Shown in pieces: positions 17,550 through 25,341 of a stretch of 64,000 bases of DNA (positions within the stretch are counted from its first letter, which is position 1; every line of letters starts with the position of its first letter). The stretch spans positions 1 through 64,000 of the forward strand of contig JAEXYZ010000119.1 of assembly GCA_023405135.1 (NCBI GenBank), given 5' to 3'. This DNA is from Bacillota bacterium. GTDB lineage: Bacteria; Bacillota; Bacilli; Bacillales_A; Planococcaceae. Both the position numbers and the translations under genes were made by a program. Under the pieces are notes generated by a model, which did no database searches, was not told the DNA's origin, and worked only from the letters and a program-made list of their open reading frames with translations.

Positions 17550-17896
17550 AGACGATTACCTCGATTCATAAAATATCCAATAAACGCAGCTGTAAAACTT
17601 GCTGTTGTCATAGCAATACCAAAAACAATACCAATAGCAACATTCTTTTGTAACTGTAAAAACCAACTTTCAGAAAAAGTCGAAAATGTTGTAAAGGCTC
17701 CGAGCAAACCTGTTGTAAAAAACAGTCTATATTTGCTTTCTTTTTTTTCAAAACGTCCATTTAAACTTCCTAAAATGAAACTTCCTAAAATATTTACAAT
17801 CCATAACATTATTGTTGTCGTTGTTAAAGTCTGCACTGAAAACCTTAATAGAGCACCGACCATACCACCTATAAACACTTGTGACCAATTTCGCAT
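17537..17896 (-). CDS. crcB: Fluoride channel subunit CrcB/Fluc (first copy)
   Basis: 119 residues. FIGGMVGALLRFSVQTL, WIVNILGSFILG and TTGLLGAFTTFSTFSESWF carry the same Fluc motifs as the neighbouring copy but the two are clearly diverged. GGAGAG lies 6 bases before the ATG. It is the first gene after a good sigma-A promoter and overlaps the start of the second copy, so the pair is translationally coupled and probably forms a heterodimer. Confidence 0.93.
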   Translation of the reverse strand: MRNWSQVFIGGMVGALLRFSVQTLTTTTIMLWIVNILGSFILGSLNGRFEKKESKYRLFFTTGLLGAFTTFSTFSESWFLQLQKNVAIGIVFGIAMTTASFTAAFIGYFMNRGNRLWNG

Positions 17897-17945
17897 AATT
17901 TCTCTCCAAAATTTTTAGACTGTTAACCTCTCCTATATCGTATCC

Positions 17946-17975
17946 ATTATAATGTACAATTGGATTCTATTTCAA
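17946..17975 (-). promoter_or_regulatory. Sigma-A promoter of the crcB pair
   Basis: On the minus strand TTGAAA (17975-17970), an 18-base spacer and TATAAT (17951-17946). The leader to the crcB ATG is about 45 bases, too short for a fluoride riboswitch. Confidence 0.6.
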
Positions 17976-18155
17976 AATAATTCAAAAGGATATAAATATC
18001 AAATTTTTCATACTTCAAATAACAATACGAATCAAGAAAGAGGAAAGTTTCAAAATTGCCATTATTTTTACAGTAGGTTATTATTTTATTTCATGGATTT
18101 CCTTTAGTAAAATAAAATTAGGTTGGACAGATTGGAGAGATTGGGGTTAAGCGAT

Positions 18156-18827
18156 ATGGATATCTCTGAAATTCTTGAATTATTACGTATGCTTGATTCC
18201 GAGCTATATACTTACATTAACAAATATGGAATCTATATTTATTTTGTTTTATTTTTTATTGTTTTTGGAAAAACCGGATTTGTACTATTAACTTTTCTAC
18301 CTGGAGATTCTCTCGTTTTTGCAAGCGGGACAATCGCTGCGTTAGATCGATTAAATTTTTTTATTTTGTTTATAATATTTTTTATTGCAACAACATTAGC
18401 AGATAGTAATAATTATTTAATTGGTCGTACACTTAATAAAATTCCCCATGAAAAAAATGTTTTGTTTAAACTAATCCCACAGACAACATTGGATAAAGCT
18501 AGTGAGTTTTTAATTGAATATGACAAAATTGCCATTACATTTTCAAGATTTATACCTTTAATGCGTACAATGACGCCATTTATTGCCGGATTCACAACAC
18601 ATCCCTATCGTAATTTTATCCGCTATAATACGATTGGTGCGTTTATTTGGACAGCGGTATGGTTAACTACTGGTTTTGCTTTAGGAAATATACCATGGGT
18701 CGAGAACAACTTATTTTTTACCCTTTCCTTGATTACTCTTGCTATGTTTATCCCGAGTGTATATGGATACTTTTCTCATTTTAAAAAGAAAAAGGCTACA
18801 ATAACGGATACAGTTAAAAAAAGCTAA
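18156..18827 (+). CDS. DedA-family membrane protein
   Basis: About 223 residues. FVLLTFLPGDSLVFASGTIAA and SRFIPLMRTMTPFIAGFTTHPYRNF are the two conserved DedA regions, the second carrying the functional arginines; an acidic residue in the first region is usual but here it is GKTGFVLLTFLPGD with Asp. DedA proteins help recycle polyprenyl or phospholipid carriers across the membrane. The frame opens at 18123 with TTG codons, but only the ATG at 18156 yields the usual length; its Shine-Dalgarno is weak (GGGG, 9 bases). It ends at a bidirectional terminator. Confidence 0.85.
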   Translation: MDISEILELLRMLDSELYTYINKYGIYIYFVLFFIVFGKTGFVLLTFLPGDSLVFASGTIAALDRLNFFILFIIFFIATTLADSNNYLIGRTLNKIPHEKNVLFKLIPQTTLDKASEFLIEYDKIAITFSRFIPLMRTMTPFIAGFTTHPYRNFIRYNTIGAFIWTAVWLTTGFALGNIPWVENNLFFTLSLITLAMFIPSVYGYFSHFKKKKATITDTVKKS

Positions 18828-18860
18828 TTGGACAAATGAAATCCAATTAGCTTCTTTTTT
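18817..18860. terminator. Bidirectional terminator between the DedA and CheW-like genes
   Basis: AAGCTAATTGGA pairs with TCCAATTAGCTT (12 bases) around a 9-base loop, with T-runs on both strands. The genes on either side converge. Confidence 0.87.
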
Positions 18861-18866
18861 ACGCGT

Positions 18867-19343
18867 TTACGTTTTTTCATCTTCAAGCATTTTATGTAAA
18901 TACTCGATAATCTCTCTAATCCCATCTAAAGAATTTACTAAAATTTTAGGATCAACACATGTAATAACACGATTTTCTAAATTTGCAACTGCTGTAAAGT
19001 AGCGTGTTTTAGAATAGTTAACAAGACCAACTTGTTGAATTTCATTTTCAGTAAAATTCAATATTTCTTTCGCTTCACTTACGACTAAGCCATAATTTAC
19101 AACATCCGTATTTAAAACGATGATACGGCAATGCTCACCTTGACTTGGCACATTGTAAAGAATGCGACTGAAATCAATAATTGGAATTAGCTCCTTACGA
19201 ATTCTTGTAAATCCTAATAAATAATTCGGTAAGTGCGGAATAGGAGTTATGTGACCAAGCTTTTCTATTGATACAACTTGTTCTACTGGTACTGCATATT
19301 CCTCATTACCACATCGAAATATGACGGTTTTTTCAAATGCCAT
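18867..19343 (-). CDS. CheW-like domain protein
   Basis: 158 residues forming a single CheW domain: VIFRCGNEEYAVPVEQVVSIEKLGHITPIPHLPNYLLGFTRIRKELIPIIDF is characteristic. The usual NLRG motif is changed to FTRIR, and there is a C-terminal extension (EYLHKMLEDEKT). CheW links chemoreceptors to CheA. No other chemotaxis gene is nearby; the neighbour upstream is a peptidase with a 20-base gap. It may be a stand-alone adaptor rather than the main CheW. Confidence 0.83.
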   Translation of the reverse strand: MAFEKTVIFRCGNEEYAVPVEQVVSIEKLGHITPIPHLPNYLLGFTRIRKELIPIIDFSRILYNVPSQGEHCRIIVLNTDVVNYGLVVSEAKEILNFTENEIQQVGLVNYSKTRYFTAVANLENRVITCVDPKILVNSLDGIREIIEYLHKMLEDEKT

Positions 19344-19363
19344 TCACTTCACCCCTATTTATT

Positions 19364-20476
19364 TTATTTTGCAGAGCATTTTACAACTTCTACTAATAAA
19401 TCGGCTAATTTTTCTAATTCTTCAATAGGCATTCTTTCTTTTGTTGTATGAATTTCTTCGTAGCCTACGGACAAATTGACAGTCGGTATGCCAAATCCTG
19501 CGATAACATTTGCATCACTGCCTCCACCGGAAATACCTAACAACGGTTCACGTCCAATATTTCGTGTAGCCTCCATTGCAACTTGTACTACACGATCTGT
19601 TTCTGTAACTGAAAAGCCTGGGTACATTAATTTTACGTCAACTTCGGCTCTGCCACCTAACTCTTGTGCCACCTGTTCAAATGTTTCTTTCATATGGGAA
19701 GTTTGTGCGTCTAATTTTTCTTTGTTGATTGAACGTGCTTCAGCTAAAATGTACACTTCATCACAAACGATATTGGTTACTTTACCACCTTCAAAGCGAC
19801 CAATATTCGCAGTTGTTTCTTTATCAATTCTTCCTAACTTCATTTTAGCAATCGCTTTCGAAGCTAATGTAATTGCTGAAATCCCTTTTTCAGGAGCGAC
19901 ACCTGCATGGGCAGTTTTACCGTAAATTGTCGTTTCAAGTTTTGCTTGGAATGGTGCTGCCGTCACAATACCTCCAACTTTTCCATCACTGTCTACTGCA
20001 AAACCATATTTTGCGATGATTTTACTTGGATCTAATTCCTTTGCACCAGCCAGGCCACTTTCTTCACCGGCTGTAATAATGAATTGGATTGTTCCATGAT
20101 CAATATTTTGTTCCTTTAAACGACGTGCCATTTCAAATAAAGCAGCCACTCCTGCTTTATCATCTGCACCTAAAATTGTTGTACCATCAGAATAAATATA
20201 GCCATCTTCTCGAATTTCAGGTTTAATTCCAACACCAGGTACTACCGTATCCATATGAACTGTAAAATAGATTGGTTCAACATCCTTTGTTCCTTTTAAT
20301 GTAGCAATAATGTTCCCTGCACCATGACCATTGCGTGTATGAGCATCATCTTGAAATACATCAAAGCCCATTTCTTCTAATTTTTTTACTAAAATTGGCG
20401 CAATCACTTCTTCATGCTTTGTTTCTGAATTAATTTGAACCAGTTCTAAAAATTCATTTACTAAACGGCTGTTCAT
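19364..20476 (-). CDS. M20-family metallopeptidase (tripeptidase-like, YqjE type)
   Basis: 370 residues. The metal ligands are in HMDTVVPG (His and Asp), GADDKAG (bridging Asp), AGEESGLAGAK (Glu-Glu) and DSDGK, with the last His in EEIHTTKERM; the lid domain (FQAKLETTIYGKTAHAGVAPEKGISA) lies between. It matches the PepT-like YqjE found beside yqjA-yqjD in B. subtilis, where it has the same neighbours as here. It should cut small peptides in the cytoplasm. AAGGAG lies before the ATG. Confidence 0.9.
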   Translation of the reverse strand: MNSRLVNEFLELVQINSETKHEEVIAPILVKKLEEMGFDVFQDDAHTRNGHGAGNIIATLKGTKDVEPIYFTVHMDTVVPGVGIKPEIREDGYIYSDGTTILGADDKAGVAALFEMARRLKEQNIDHGTIQFIITAGEESGLAGAKELDPSKIIAKYGFAVDSDGKVGGIVTAAPFQAKLETTIYGKTAHAGVAPEKGISAITLASKAIAKMKLGRIDKETTANIGRFEGGKVTNIVCDEVYILAEARSINKEKLDAQTSHMKETFEQVAQELGGRAEVDVKLMYPGFSVTETDRVVQVAMEATRNIGREPLLGISGGGSDANVIAGFGIPTVNLSVGYEEIHTTKERMPIEELEKLADLLVEVVKCSAK

Positions 20477-20545
20477 TTCTAAAAACTCCTTATCATGCTT
20501 AATACTTCCTTATTTTACGCTTCTATTTTTAGGAAAACAACCAAA

Positions 20546-21502
20546 CTACTTCGTTAACCCTAAAATATCATTTTTCTTATCTGAAATAATCATTTGTTCT
20601 TTTTCAACGATTTCTTGTTTTTTCTTTAATTTATTCAGCGTATTTCTTACGTCGCCGATAACTCTTGTAATCTGTTCTTTCGAGGTTGAAATTTTAGAAT
20701 GGATAGACCATGCTGAAAAAATGTCATCAAAGAAATAATCAGCAAACTTCACAAATCCATCTGTACTTACCTCTATATTTTTTGCATCTAGTTCCTCTAT
20801 ATCTAACAATTCATTTTTAAATCGTTGGATCGCAAGCTGTGCATTATGAATTTTAGATTCCGATTCATTCAACTTTTCGTGTTTTAAATGCGTGGCAATT
20901 AATCCTCCACCTAAAAACGTATCCCATGTTGAATACGAACTTGCTGTTTGTAATGAATCGAAGGCATAGTGCAATTGATTTAAAGCTTCTTCACCTGCTG
21001 ACTTCGCCTCTTCGATTTCTATTAACAAATTTTTACAATTTAATTCTGATTCAGCAAGTTGCTGAAGTTGCTGAGCTTTTTCTGGCTGATTTTCTTTAAT
21101 CCAAAGTTCCTTTTGAATGATTACCATTTCTAGCTGTTGTTTTAATTGTTGTTCATTAAATTCGTTTAGTTCTTGCTTTATATTTTGAAGATCCTTTGAT
21201 AAATCTTGTTTCATAAGTTTGGATTCATTTATTTTTAATTCTAGAGCAGCTGCTTTCCCAGTCTCCTCTTCTCGCAGTTCATCCTGTTTTCCAGTCCAAT
21301 TCCGATAAAGGTTTACAAAAGAAAAACTTTCCATTTGATTTAGTTTGTCTTTTATTCGATTTAATTGCTCAGTATAAACCTCTATTTCATGCTCAAGTTT
21401 TCTAATTTGATTATTTAATGTCTTATTTTTCATTTGAAGTTTATCTAGCTTTTTTAGCTGTAAATAAATTTTTTCTTGTTCTGTTTGTAATTGTTCCCAC
21501 AT
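20546..21502 (-). CDS. Coiled-coil protein of unknown function
   Basis: About 318 residues, mostly charged heptad-like helix: roughly 1-160 (EQLQTEQEKIYLQLKKLDKL) and 255-318 (LKKKQEIVEKEQMIISDKK). A more globular centre at about 185-240 contains SYSTWDTFLGGGLIATHLKHEKLNES, a glycine-rich turn common in hypothetical Firmicutes proteins. No signal peptide or catalytic motif was seen. The ATG before WEQLQTEQ is 10 bases from GGGAGG; upstream ATGs are too close to it. It is flanked by a terminator and a GC-rich repeat. Confidence 0.68.
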   Translation of the reverse strand: MWEQLQTEQEKIYLQLKKLDKLQMKNKTLNNQIRKLEHEIEVYTEQLNRIKDKLNQMESFSFVNLYRNWTGKQDELREEETGKAAALELKINESKLMKQDLSKDLQNIKQELNEFNEQQLKQQLEMVIIQKELWIKENQPEKAQQLQQLAESELNCKNLLIEIEEAKSAGEEALNQLHYAFDSLQTASSYSTWDTFLGGGLIATHLKHEKLNESESKIHNAQLAIQRFKNELLDIEELDAKNIEVSTDGFVKFADYFFDDIFSAWSIHSKISTSKEQITRVIGDVRNTLNKLKKKQEIVEKEQMIISDKKNDILGLTK

Positions 21503-21565
21503 GGTCATCATTCCTCCCTTAATTTTAATACGATTTGACAATTAATTAGTTTCAAAATTTAGGAA

Positions 21566-21602
21566 ATTAAAAAGAGTCGTCCAATTTTTCGGACAACTCT
21601 TA
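21566..21602 (-). terminator. Terminator between the carboxyltransferase and the coiled-coil gene
   Basis: On the minus strand AAGAGTTGTCC pairs with GGACGACTCTT around a GAAAAATT loop, followed by TTTAATTT. It would stop transcription from the yqjC-yqjD unit after the repeat. Confidence 0.75.
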
Positions 21603-21640
21603 CTCTTAATATAAATAGTATTCAAAGTATTAACAGTATC

Positions 21641-21845
21641 TAGCTGCAGCGCCCAGCCCCTCGAGGTCGCGGTCTGCCCTCGGTCGAAAGCTGGAAAAGC
21701 TTCGCGATTCGGGCCCTCCGCCGCACATGGATGTGCTAGTGCCGACAATGCCACAAAAGTTCTTTTGCGACGAGTAATCGCAGGAGCAGGAAGTGGCGTT
21801 TTTGTCGGCCAGCGCTTGTCGGGGCTAAACCGGGCGCTTCCGCTT
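21641..21845. repeat. GC-rich intergenic repeat element, copy 1
   Basis: About 200 bases, much richer in G+C than its surroundings, ending 1 base from the carboxyltransferase stop. The ends are imperfectly inverted: AGCGCCC...GCCCC at 21648-21660 pairs with GGGGC...GGGCGCT at 21821-21838. A core CAAAAGTTCTTTTGCGACGAGTAA (split here as 21754-21777) recurs at 25168-25190. A 70-codon ORF on the minus strand is a by-product. I take it for a dispersed, structured repeat. Confidence 0.65.
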
Positions 21846-23393
21846 TTATAGTGGAATATTCCCGTGTTTTTTGTTCGGTCTTGATTCTTCTTTATTTGAT
21901 AGCATATCTAAAGCTTGAATCAATTTAATACGTGTATCGCGTGGGTCAATTACATCATCAACCATTCCGCGAGATGCAGCGACATATGGATTCGCGAATT
22001 TTTCTTTATATTCTTCAATCTTCGCTGCACGAGTTCTTTCCGGATCTTCAGATTTCGCAATATCATTAGCAAAGATAATATTTGCTGCTCCTGCTGCTCC
22101 CATTACTGCGATTTCAGCATTTGGCCAAGAGAATACTAAATCCGCTCCAATCGCCTTTGAGTTTAATGCAACGTAAGCACCACCGTATGCTTTACGAAGA
22201 ATTACTGTAATTTTTGGTACTGTTGCTTCTGAGTATGCATATAAAATTTTCGCACCATGACGAATAATTCCACCATGCTCTTGTTTTACACCTGGGAAGA
22301 AACCAGATACGTCTTCAAAGGTAATAATTGGAATGTTAAATGCGTCACATGTACGGATAAATCTTGATGCTTTGTCAGATGAATCAATATCTAATCCCCC
22401 CGCAAGCGCCTTTGGTTGGTTACAAACTAACCCAACAGACTCTCCTGCAATACGAGCAAAACCAACAACAACATTTTTAGCAAACTCAGAATGAACTTCC
22501 ATAAATGAACCTTCATCTACAACTTGTTCTACTACTTTACGAACATCGTATGATTTAGTAGGTTCGATTGGCACGCAATCAATAATATCCGGACGATAGT
22601 CATCGCCTTCTGGTTTTGGATATTTTGGTGCTTTTTCTTTATTACTTTGTGGTAAATAGCTTAATAGTCTGCGAATTTGTTCAATAGATTCTTCTTCAGA
22701 TGGCGCACGGAAATGAGCATTCCCACTAATCGTATTATGTACTTTAGAACCACCTAAATCTTCGGAAGAGATCTTTTCGCCTGTAACAGTTTCAATAACT
22801 TTTGGTCCTGTTATGAACATTTGAGACGTTTTATCAACCATTAAAATGAAATCTGTAATCGCTGGTGAATAAACTGCACCACCTGCACAAGGCCCCATAA
22901 TTACAGAGATTTGCGGAATTACTCCTGAGTATATAGCGTTACGATAGAAAATATGTCCATATCCATCTAGAGAAAGTACCCCTTCTTGAATACGCGCTCC
23001 ACCTGAATCGTTAATACCGATAAATGGCGTTCCATTTTTTGCTGCTAAATCCATTACAGCAGCAATTTTTTTAGCATGCATCTCACCTAAAGCACCACCG
23101 AAAACAGTGAAATCTTGAGCAAATAAATAAACATTGCGGCCATTAACTTTACCAAAGCCTGTTACAACACCGTCTCCAGGTCCTACTTGCTTGTCCATTC
23201 CAAAATCAGTCGTTCTGTGGGTAATGAAAGGATTAATCTCAACGAAAGTTCCTTCATCTAACAATAAATCAATACGTTCACGAGCAGTTAATTTCCCCTT
23301 CTCGTGCTGTTTCTCAATACGTTTGTCTCCCCCACCAAGCTCAATCTCACGTTTTAAATCATACATCTCATTAATTTTATCGAACATGTCCAT
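21846..23393 (-). CDS. Acyl-CoA (propionyl/methylmalonyl-CoA) carboxylase carboxyltransferase subunit
   Basis: 515 residues, the standard length for the PccB/MmdA/YqjD family. It has both halves of the crotonase-like carboxyltransferase: GINDSGGARIQEGV and GPCAGGAVYSPAITDF in the first, ITFEDVSGFFPGVKQEHGG and LRKAYGGAYVALNSK in the second. It transfers the carboxyl group from biotin to propionyl-CoA. It follows the epimerase gene directly (2-base gap), so both serve the propionyl-CoA to succinyl-CoA route with the mutase genes nearby. No biotin carrier or biotin carboxylase is in the window. Confidence 0.92.
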   Translation of the reverse strand: MDMFDKINEMYDLKREIELGGGDKRIEKQHEKGKLTARERIDLLLDEGTFVEINPFITHRTTDFGMDKQVGPGDGVVTGFGKVNGRNVYLFAQDFTVFGGALGEMHAKKIAAVMDLAAKNGTPFIGINDSGGARIQEGVLSLDGYGHIFYRNAIYSGVIPQISVIMGPCAGGAVYSPAITDFILMVDKTSQMFITGPKVIETVTGEKISSEDLGGSKVHNTISGNAHFRAPSEEESIEQIRRLLSYLPQSNKEKAPKYPKPEGDDYRPDIIDCVPIEPTKSYDVRKVVEQVVDEGSFMEVHSEFAKNVVVGFARIAGESVGLVCNQPKALAGGLDIDSSDKASRFIRTCDAFNIPIITFEDVSGFFPGVKQEHGGIIRHGAKILYAYSEATVPKITVILRKAYGGAYVALNSKAIGADLVFSWPNAEIAVMGAAGAANIIFANDIAKSEDPERTRAAKIEEYKEKFANPYVAASRGMVDDVIDPRDTRIKLIQALDMLSNKEESRPNKKHGNIPL

Positions 23394-23395
23394 AA

Positions 23396-23809
23396 TTACT
23401 TATCCCCTTTGCCACTTTTATCACATAATTCATATAAAACTCCAAAAGAATCTTTTGGGTGTAAGAATGCTACTTCAGCCCCACCCGCACCTGGCTTTGG
23501 CTCGTCTGATAGAATTCGAATACCTTTTTCGCGTAATTCTTGCATTCTGTCACGTATGCCAGTTACACCAAATGCCACATGTTGAATTCCTTCGCCTCGT
23601 TTTTCAATGTGCTTATAAATCGCACTCTCTTCACTAGTTGGCTCAAGTAGCTCAAATTTAACATTTCCTGCATCTATAAAAGCTACTCGAACATTTTGAG
23701 AAGGAACTTCTTCAATTTTAAGTAATTTCAAACCTAATGTTTCTGTATAGTATGTAATACTTTCATCTAGGTTTTTTACCGCTATTCCGATATGGTCCAC
23801 TTTCTCCAT
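23396..23809 (-). CDS. mce: Methylmalonyl-CoA epimerase (VOC family)
   Basis: About 137 residues. VDHIGIAVKNLDESITYYTETLGLKLLKIEEVPSQNVRVAFIDAGNVKFELLEPTSEES and GEGIQHVAFGVTGI with LYELC give the two glyoxalase-like repeats and the metal ligands (His, Glu, His, Glu). It converts (S)- to (R)-methylmalonyl-CoA. Two ATG codons are adjacent; the second (MEKVDHIG) has GGGG 7 bases upstream. It lies upstream of and is coupled with the carboxyltransferase gene. Confidence 0.92.
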   Translation of the reverse strand: MEKVDHIGIAVKNLDESITYYTETLGLKLLKIEEVPSQNVRVAFIDAGNVKFELLEPTSEESAIYKHIEKRGEGIQHVAFGVTGIRDRMQELREKGIRILSDEPKPGAGGAEVAFLHPKDSFGVLYELCDKSGKGDK

Positions 23810-23933
23810 CATAACACCCCTTCTGTTATAGTACATCTATATTGTAACGAATTTAAAAACAATAAGCTACGTACTTGAGAAAATTTTCAAATTTGATAAA
23901 CTAAAATTAAGAAAAGAAGGAGAGAACGAGAAT

Positions 23934-24026
23934 ATGAGTAATAAAAAATTTCAAAAGATCGTAGTATATTGTATGATTGCTATTATGGTAATCTCAACTT
24001 TAGCATTTGGTTTATCTTTCTTCTAA
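23934..24026 (+). CDS. prli42: Stressosome-associated miniprotein Prli42
   Basis: A 30-residue ORF starting MSNKKFQKIVVYCMIAIMVI and ending in LAFGLSFF. A basic N-terminus and one membrane helix to the very end match Prli42, the miniprotein that anchors the stressosome to the membrane in Listeria and is conserved in Firmicutes. AAGGAGAG lies about 8 bases before the ATG. It is too short for usual gene callers. It sits between the divergent epimerase gene and the convergent yqjA-like gene. Confidence 0.82.
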   Translation: MSNKKFQKIVVYCMIAIMVISTLAFGLSFF

Positions 24027-24037
24027 ACACTTTTTGA

Positions 24038-25030
24038 TTACAGTTCTTCTGTAATCTTTTTCTTTTTTTCTTTATTTTTCAACCCTTTAAATGATTGTTT
24101 AATCATTAAGTATTCATCCATTTCTTCGATAAATTGATAGAGAGATGCCATTGCTAAAAATTTTTCATGTGTTTCAGGTAACGGCATTTTTGCAAATTCC
24201 TCTTTTACAATCTCCAGTTTATCTCTAAATCTTTTCGCTGTATTTCCAGAATGTACATTTTCCGATAATTCTTGCATAAAGTCTGCAACTAAATCAGTTT
24301 GCTGTACCATAACAGGAAGCGCAGTAATTTTCGGCAATACTCTTTCAATAATTTCTAATTGTTTTTCCCGCATATCGAAGTATAAATAATGTAGATTTTC
24401 TTTTCGGGTAATATGATTTTCAACATCTTTATAGGCTAACGATTTTGCTTTATTTAGCAAATCTGCCGCCTCAATAATCTCTTTACCATCCCATGAAGTA
24501 TCACCATTGCGCAAATATTTGACAATTTCTGAAAATATAGCGCGGTATAAGTCTTCAATTTGTTCAAGATAATGATCCAAATCTTTTTGAAAATCACCCA
24601 TATACATATTCACAGCAAGGGCTGTCCCAAAACCAATCGCCATCAATGCTAATTCGTTTAGAAATAAATCATAAGTAAAATTTGCTTCTGAATATATATG
24701 CATAATAATAACTGCACTCGATACAAATCCTGCCGCTACTCCAATAGAAACAATTGTCGGGACAAAAACTAAAATCATTAACGCTAATACTAACGGATTG
24801 TATCCGAAAAATTCAAAAGCAACAAATGAAAAAATCATCCCCACTATACTTGCAACTAATCTTGTATAAACAGCATGCAACGACTTTTTCTTCGTTGTTT
24901 GGACACAAAGAATGGTTAAAATGGCCGCAGAGGAAAAGAAATGAAGATTGAAATATTCAGCAATGACAACTGCTAAGCCAGCACCTACTGCTGTTTTTAT
25001 TGTTCGGTAGCCGATTTTAAACTTTTTTAT
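24038..25030 (-). CDS. YqjA-like (DUF939) aromatic acid exporter family protein
   Basis: The first ATG in frame gives 280 residues (24880) and lacks the first membrane segments. Coding-like sequence continues upstream for 50 codons (KKFKIGYRTIKTAVGAGLAV...FFSSAAILTILCVQ), matching the usual start of this family. AAAGGAG lies 9 bases before an ATA codon at 25030 in front of it; no ATG, GTG or TTG fits. The complete protein would be about 330 residues with five or six membrane segments followed by a cytoplasmic helical domain (LYRAIFSEIVKYLRNGDTSWDGKEI). It was probably an ATG start that has mutated to ATA, so translation may be weak. Confidence 0.75.
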   Translation of the reverse strand: MKKFKIGYRTIKTAVGAGLAVVIAEYFNLHFFSSAAILTILCVQTTKKKSLHAVYTRLVASIVGMIFSFVAFEFFGYNPLVLALMILVFVPTIVSIGVAAGFVSSAVIIMHIYSEANFTYDLFLNELALMAIGFGTALAVNMYMGDFQKDLDHYLEQIEDLYRAIFSEIVKYLRNGDTSWDGKEIIEAADLLNKAKSLAYKDVENHITRKENLHYLYFDMREKQLEIIERVLPKITALPVMVQQTDLVADFMQELSENVHSGNTAKRFRDKLEIVKEEFAKMPLPETHEKFLAMASLYQFIEEMDEYLMIKQSFKGLKNKEKKKKITEEL

Positions 25031-25074
25031 ACTGATCAGCTCCTTTAAGTTTAGGCGAAATTCTTAAAAGAAAA

Positions 25075-25113
25075 GAACATGCCCTTAAAGTACTTCTGCT
25101 TAAGGACGTGTTC
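25075..25113 (-). terminator. Terminator on the minus strand, downstream of brxB
   Basis: GAACATGCCCTTAA pairs with TTAAGGACGTGTTC (one mismatch) and on the minus strand is followed by TTTTCTTTT. Confidence 0.6.
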
Positions 25114-25119
25114 AATTAT

Positions 25120-25322
25120 TTATCCCGCATTAACAGGCAGTAATTTATCTGCACCGAAAGTGAATGACAAAAGTTTATTGCGACGAGTAACTGCCGGTGC
25201 AGTGCAAAACGCCACCTTAAAGATTTAAGAGAAATGAAAAAGATAAGTGAGAAACCAGCAGCCCGTAAAAGCCTATTGGTTCAACTAACAATCAGTGGAG
25301 GATGAAAAACCCCCACTGATTG
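25120..25322. repeat. Intergenic repeat element, copy 2, with terminal hairpin
   Basis: The 311-base gap between yqjA and brxB holds no gene. It shares with copy 1 an ATTAACAG...ATCTGCA start and a core CAAAAGTTTATTGCGACGAGTAA (25168-25190), followed in both by a GC-rich tail. At its right end CAATCAGTGGAGG pairs with CCCCCACTGATTG (25289-25322). It lacks the GC-rich ends of copy 1, so the two are related variants rather than duplicates. Confidence 0.55.
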
Positions 25323-25341
25323 AAGTTTCACTTTATATCAT

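Noticed and set aside
17897..18010. Fluoride riboswitch upstream of crcB
   Set aside because: The leader is short and I could not match the conserved GATGGNGTTC and TGATG blocks.
21542..21754. 70-codon minus-strand ORF starting MALSALAHPCAAEGPNREAF
   Set aside because: It lies in the GC-rich repeat, has no ribosome binding site, unusual composition and runs across the terminator; it is a by-product of the repeat.
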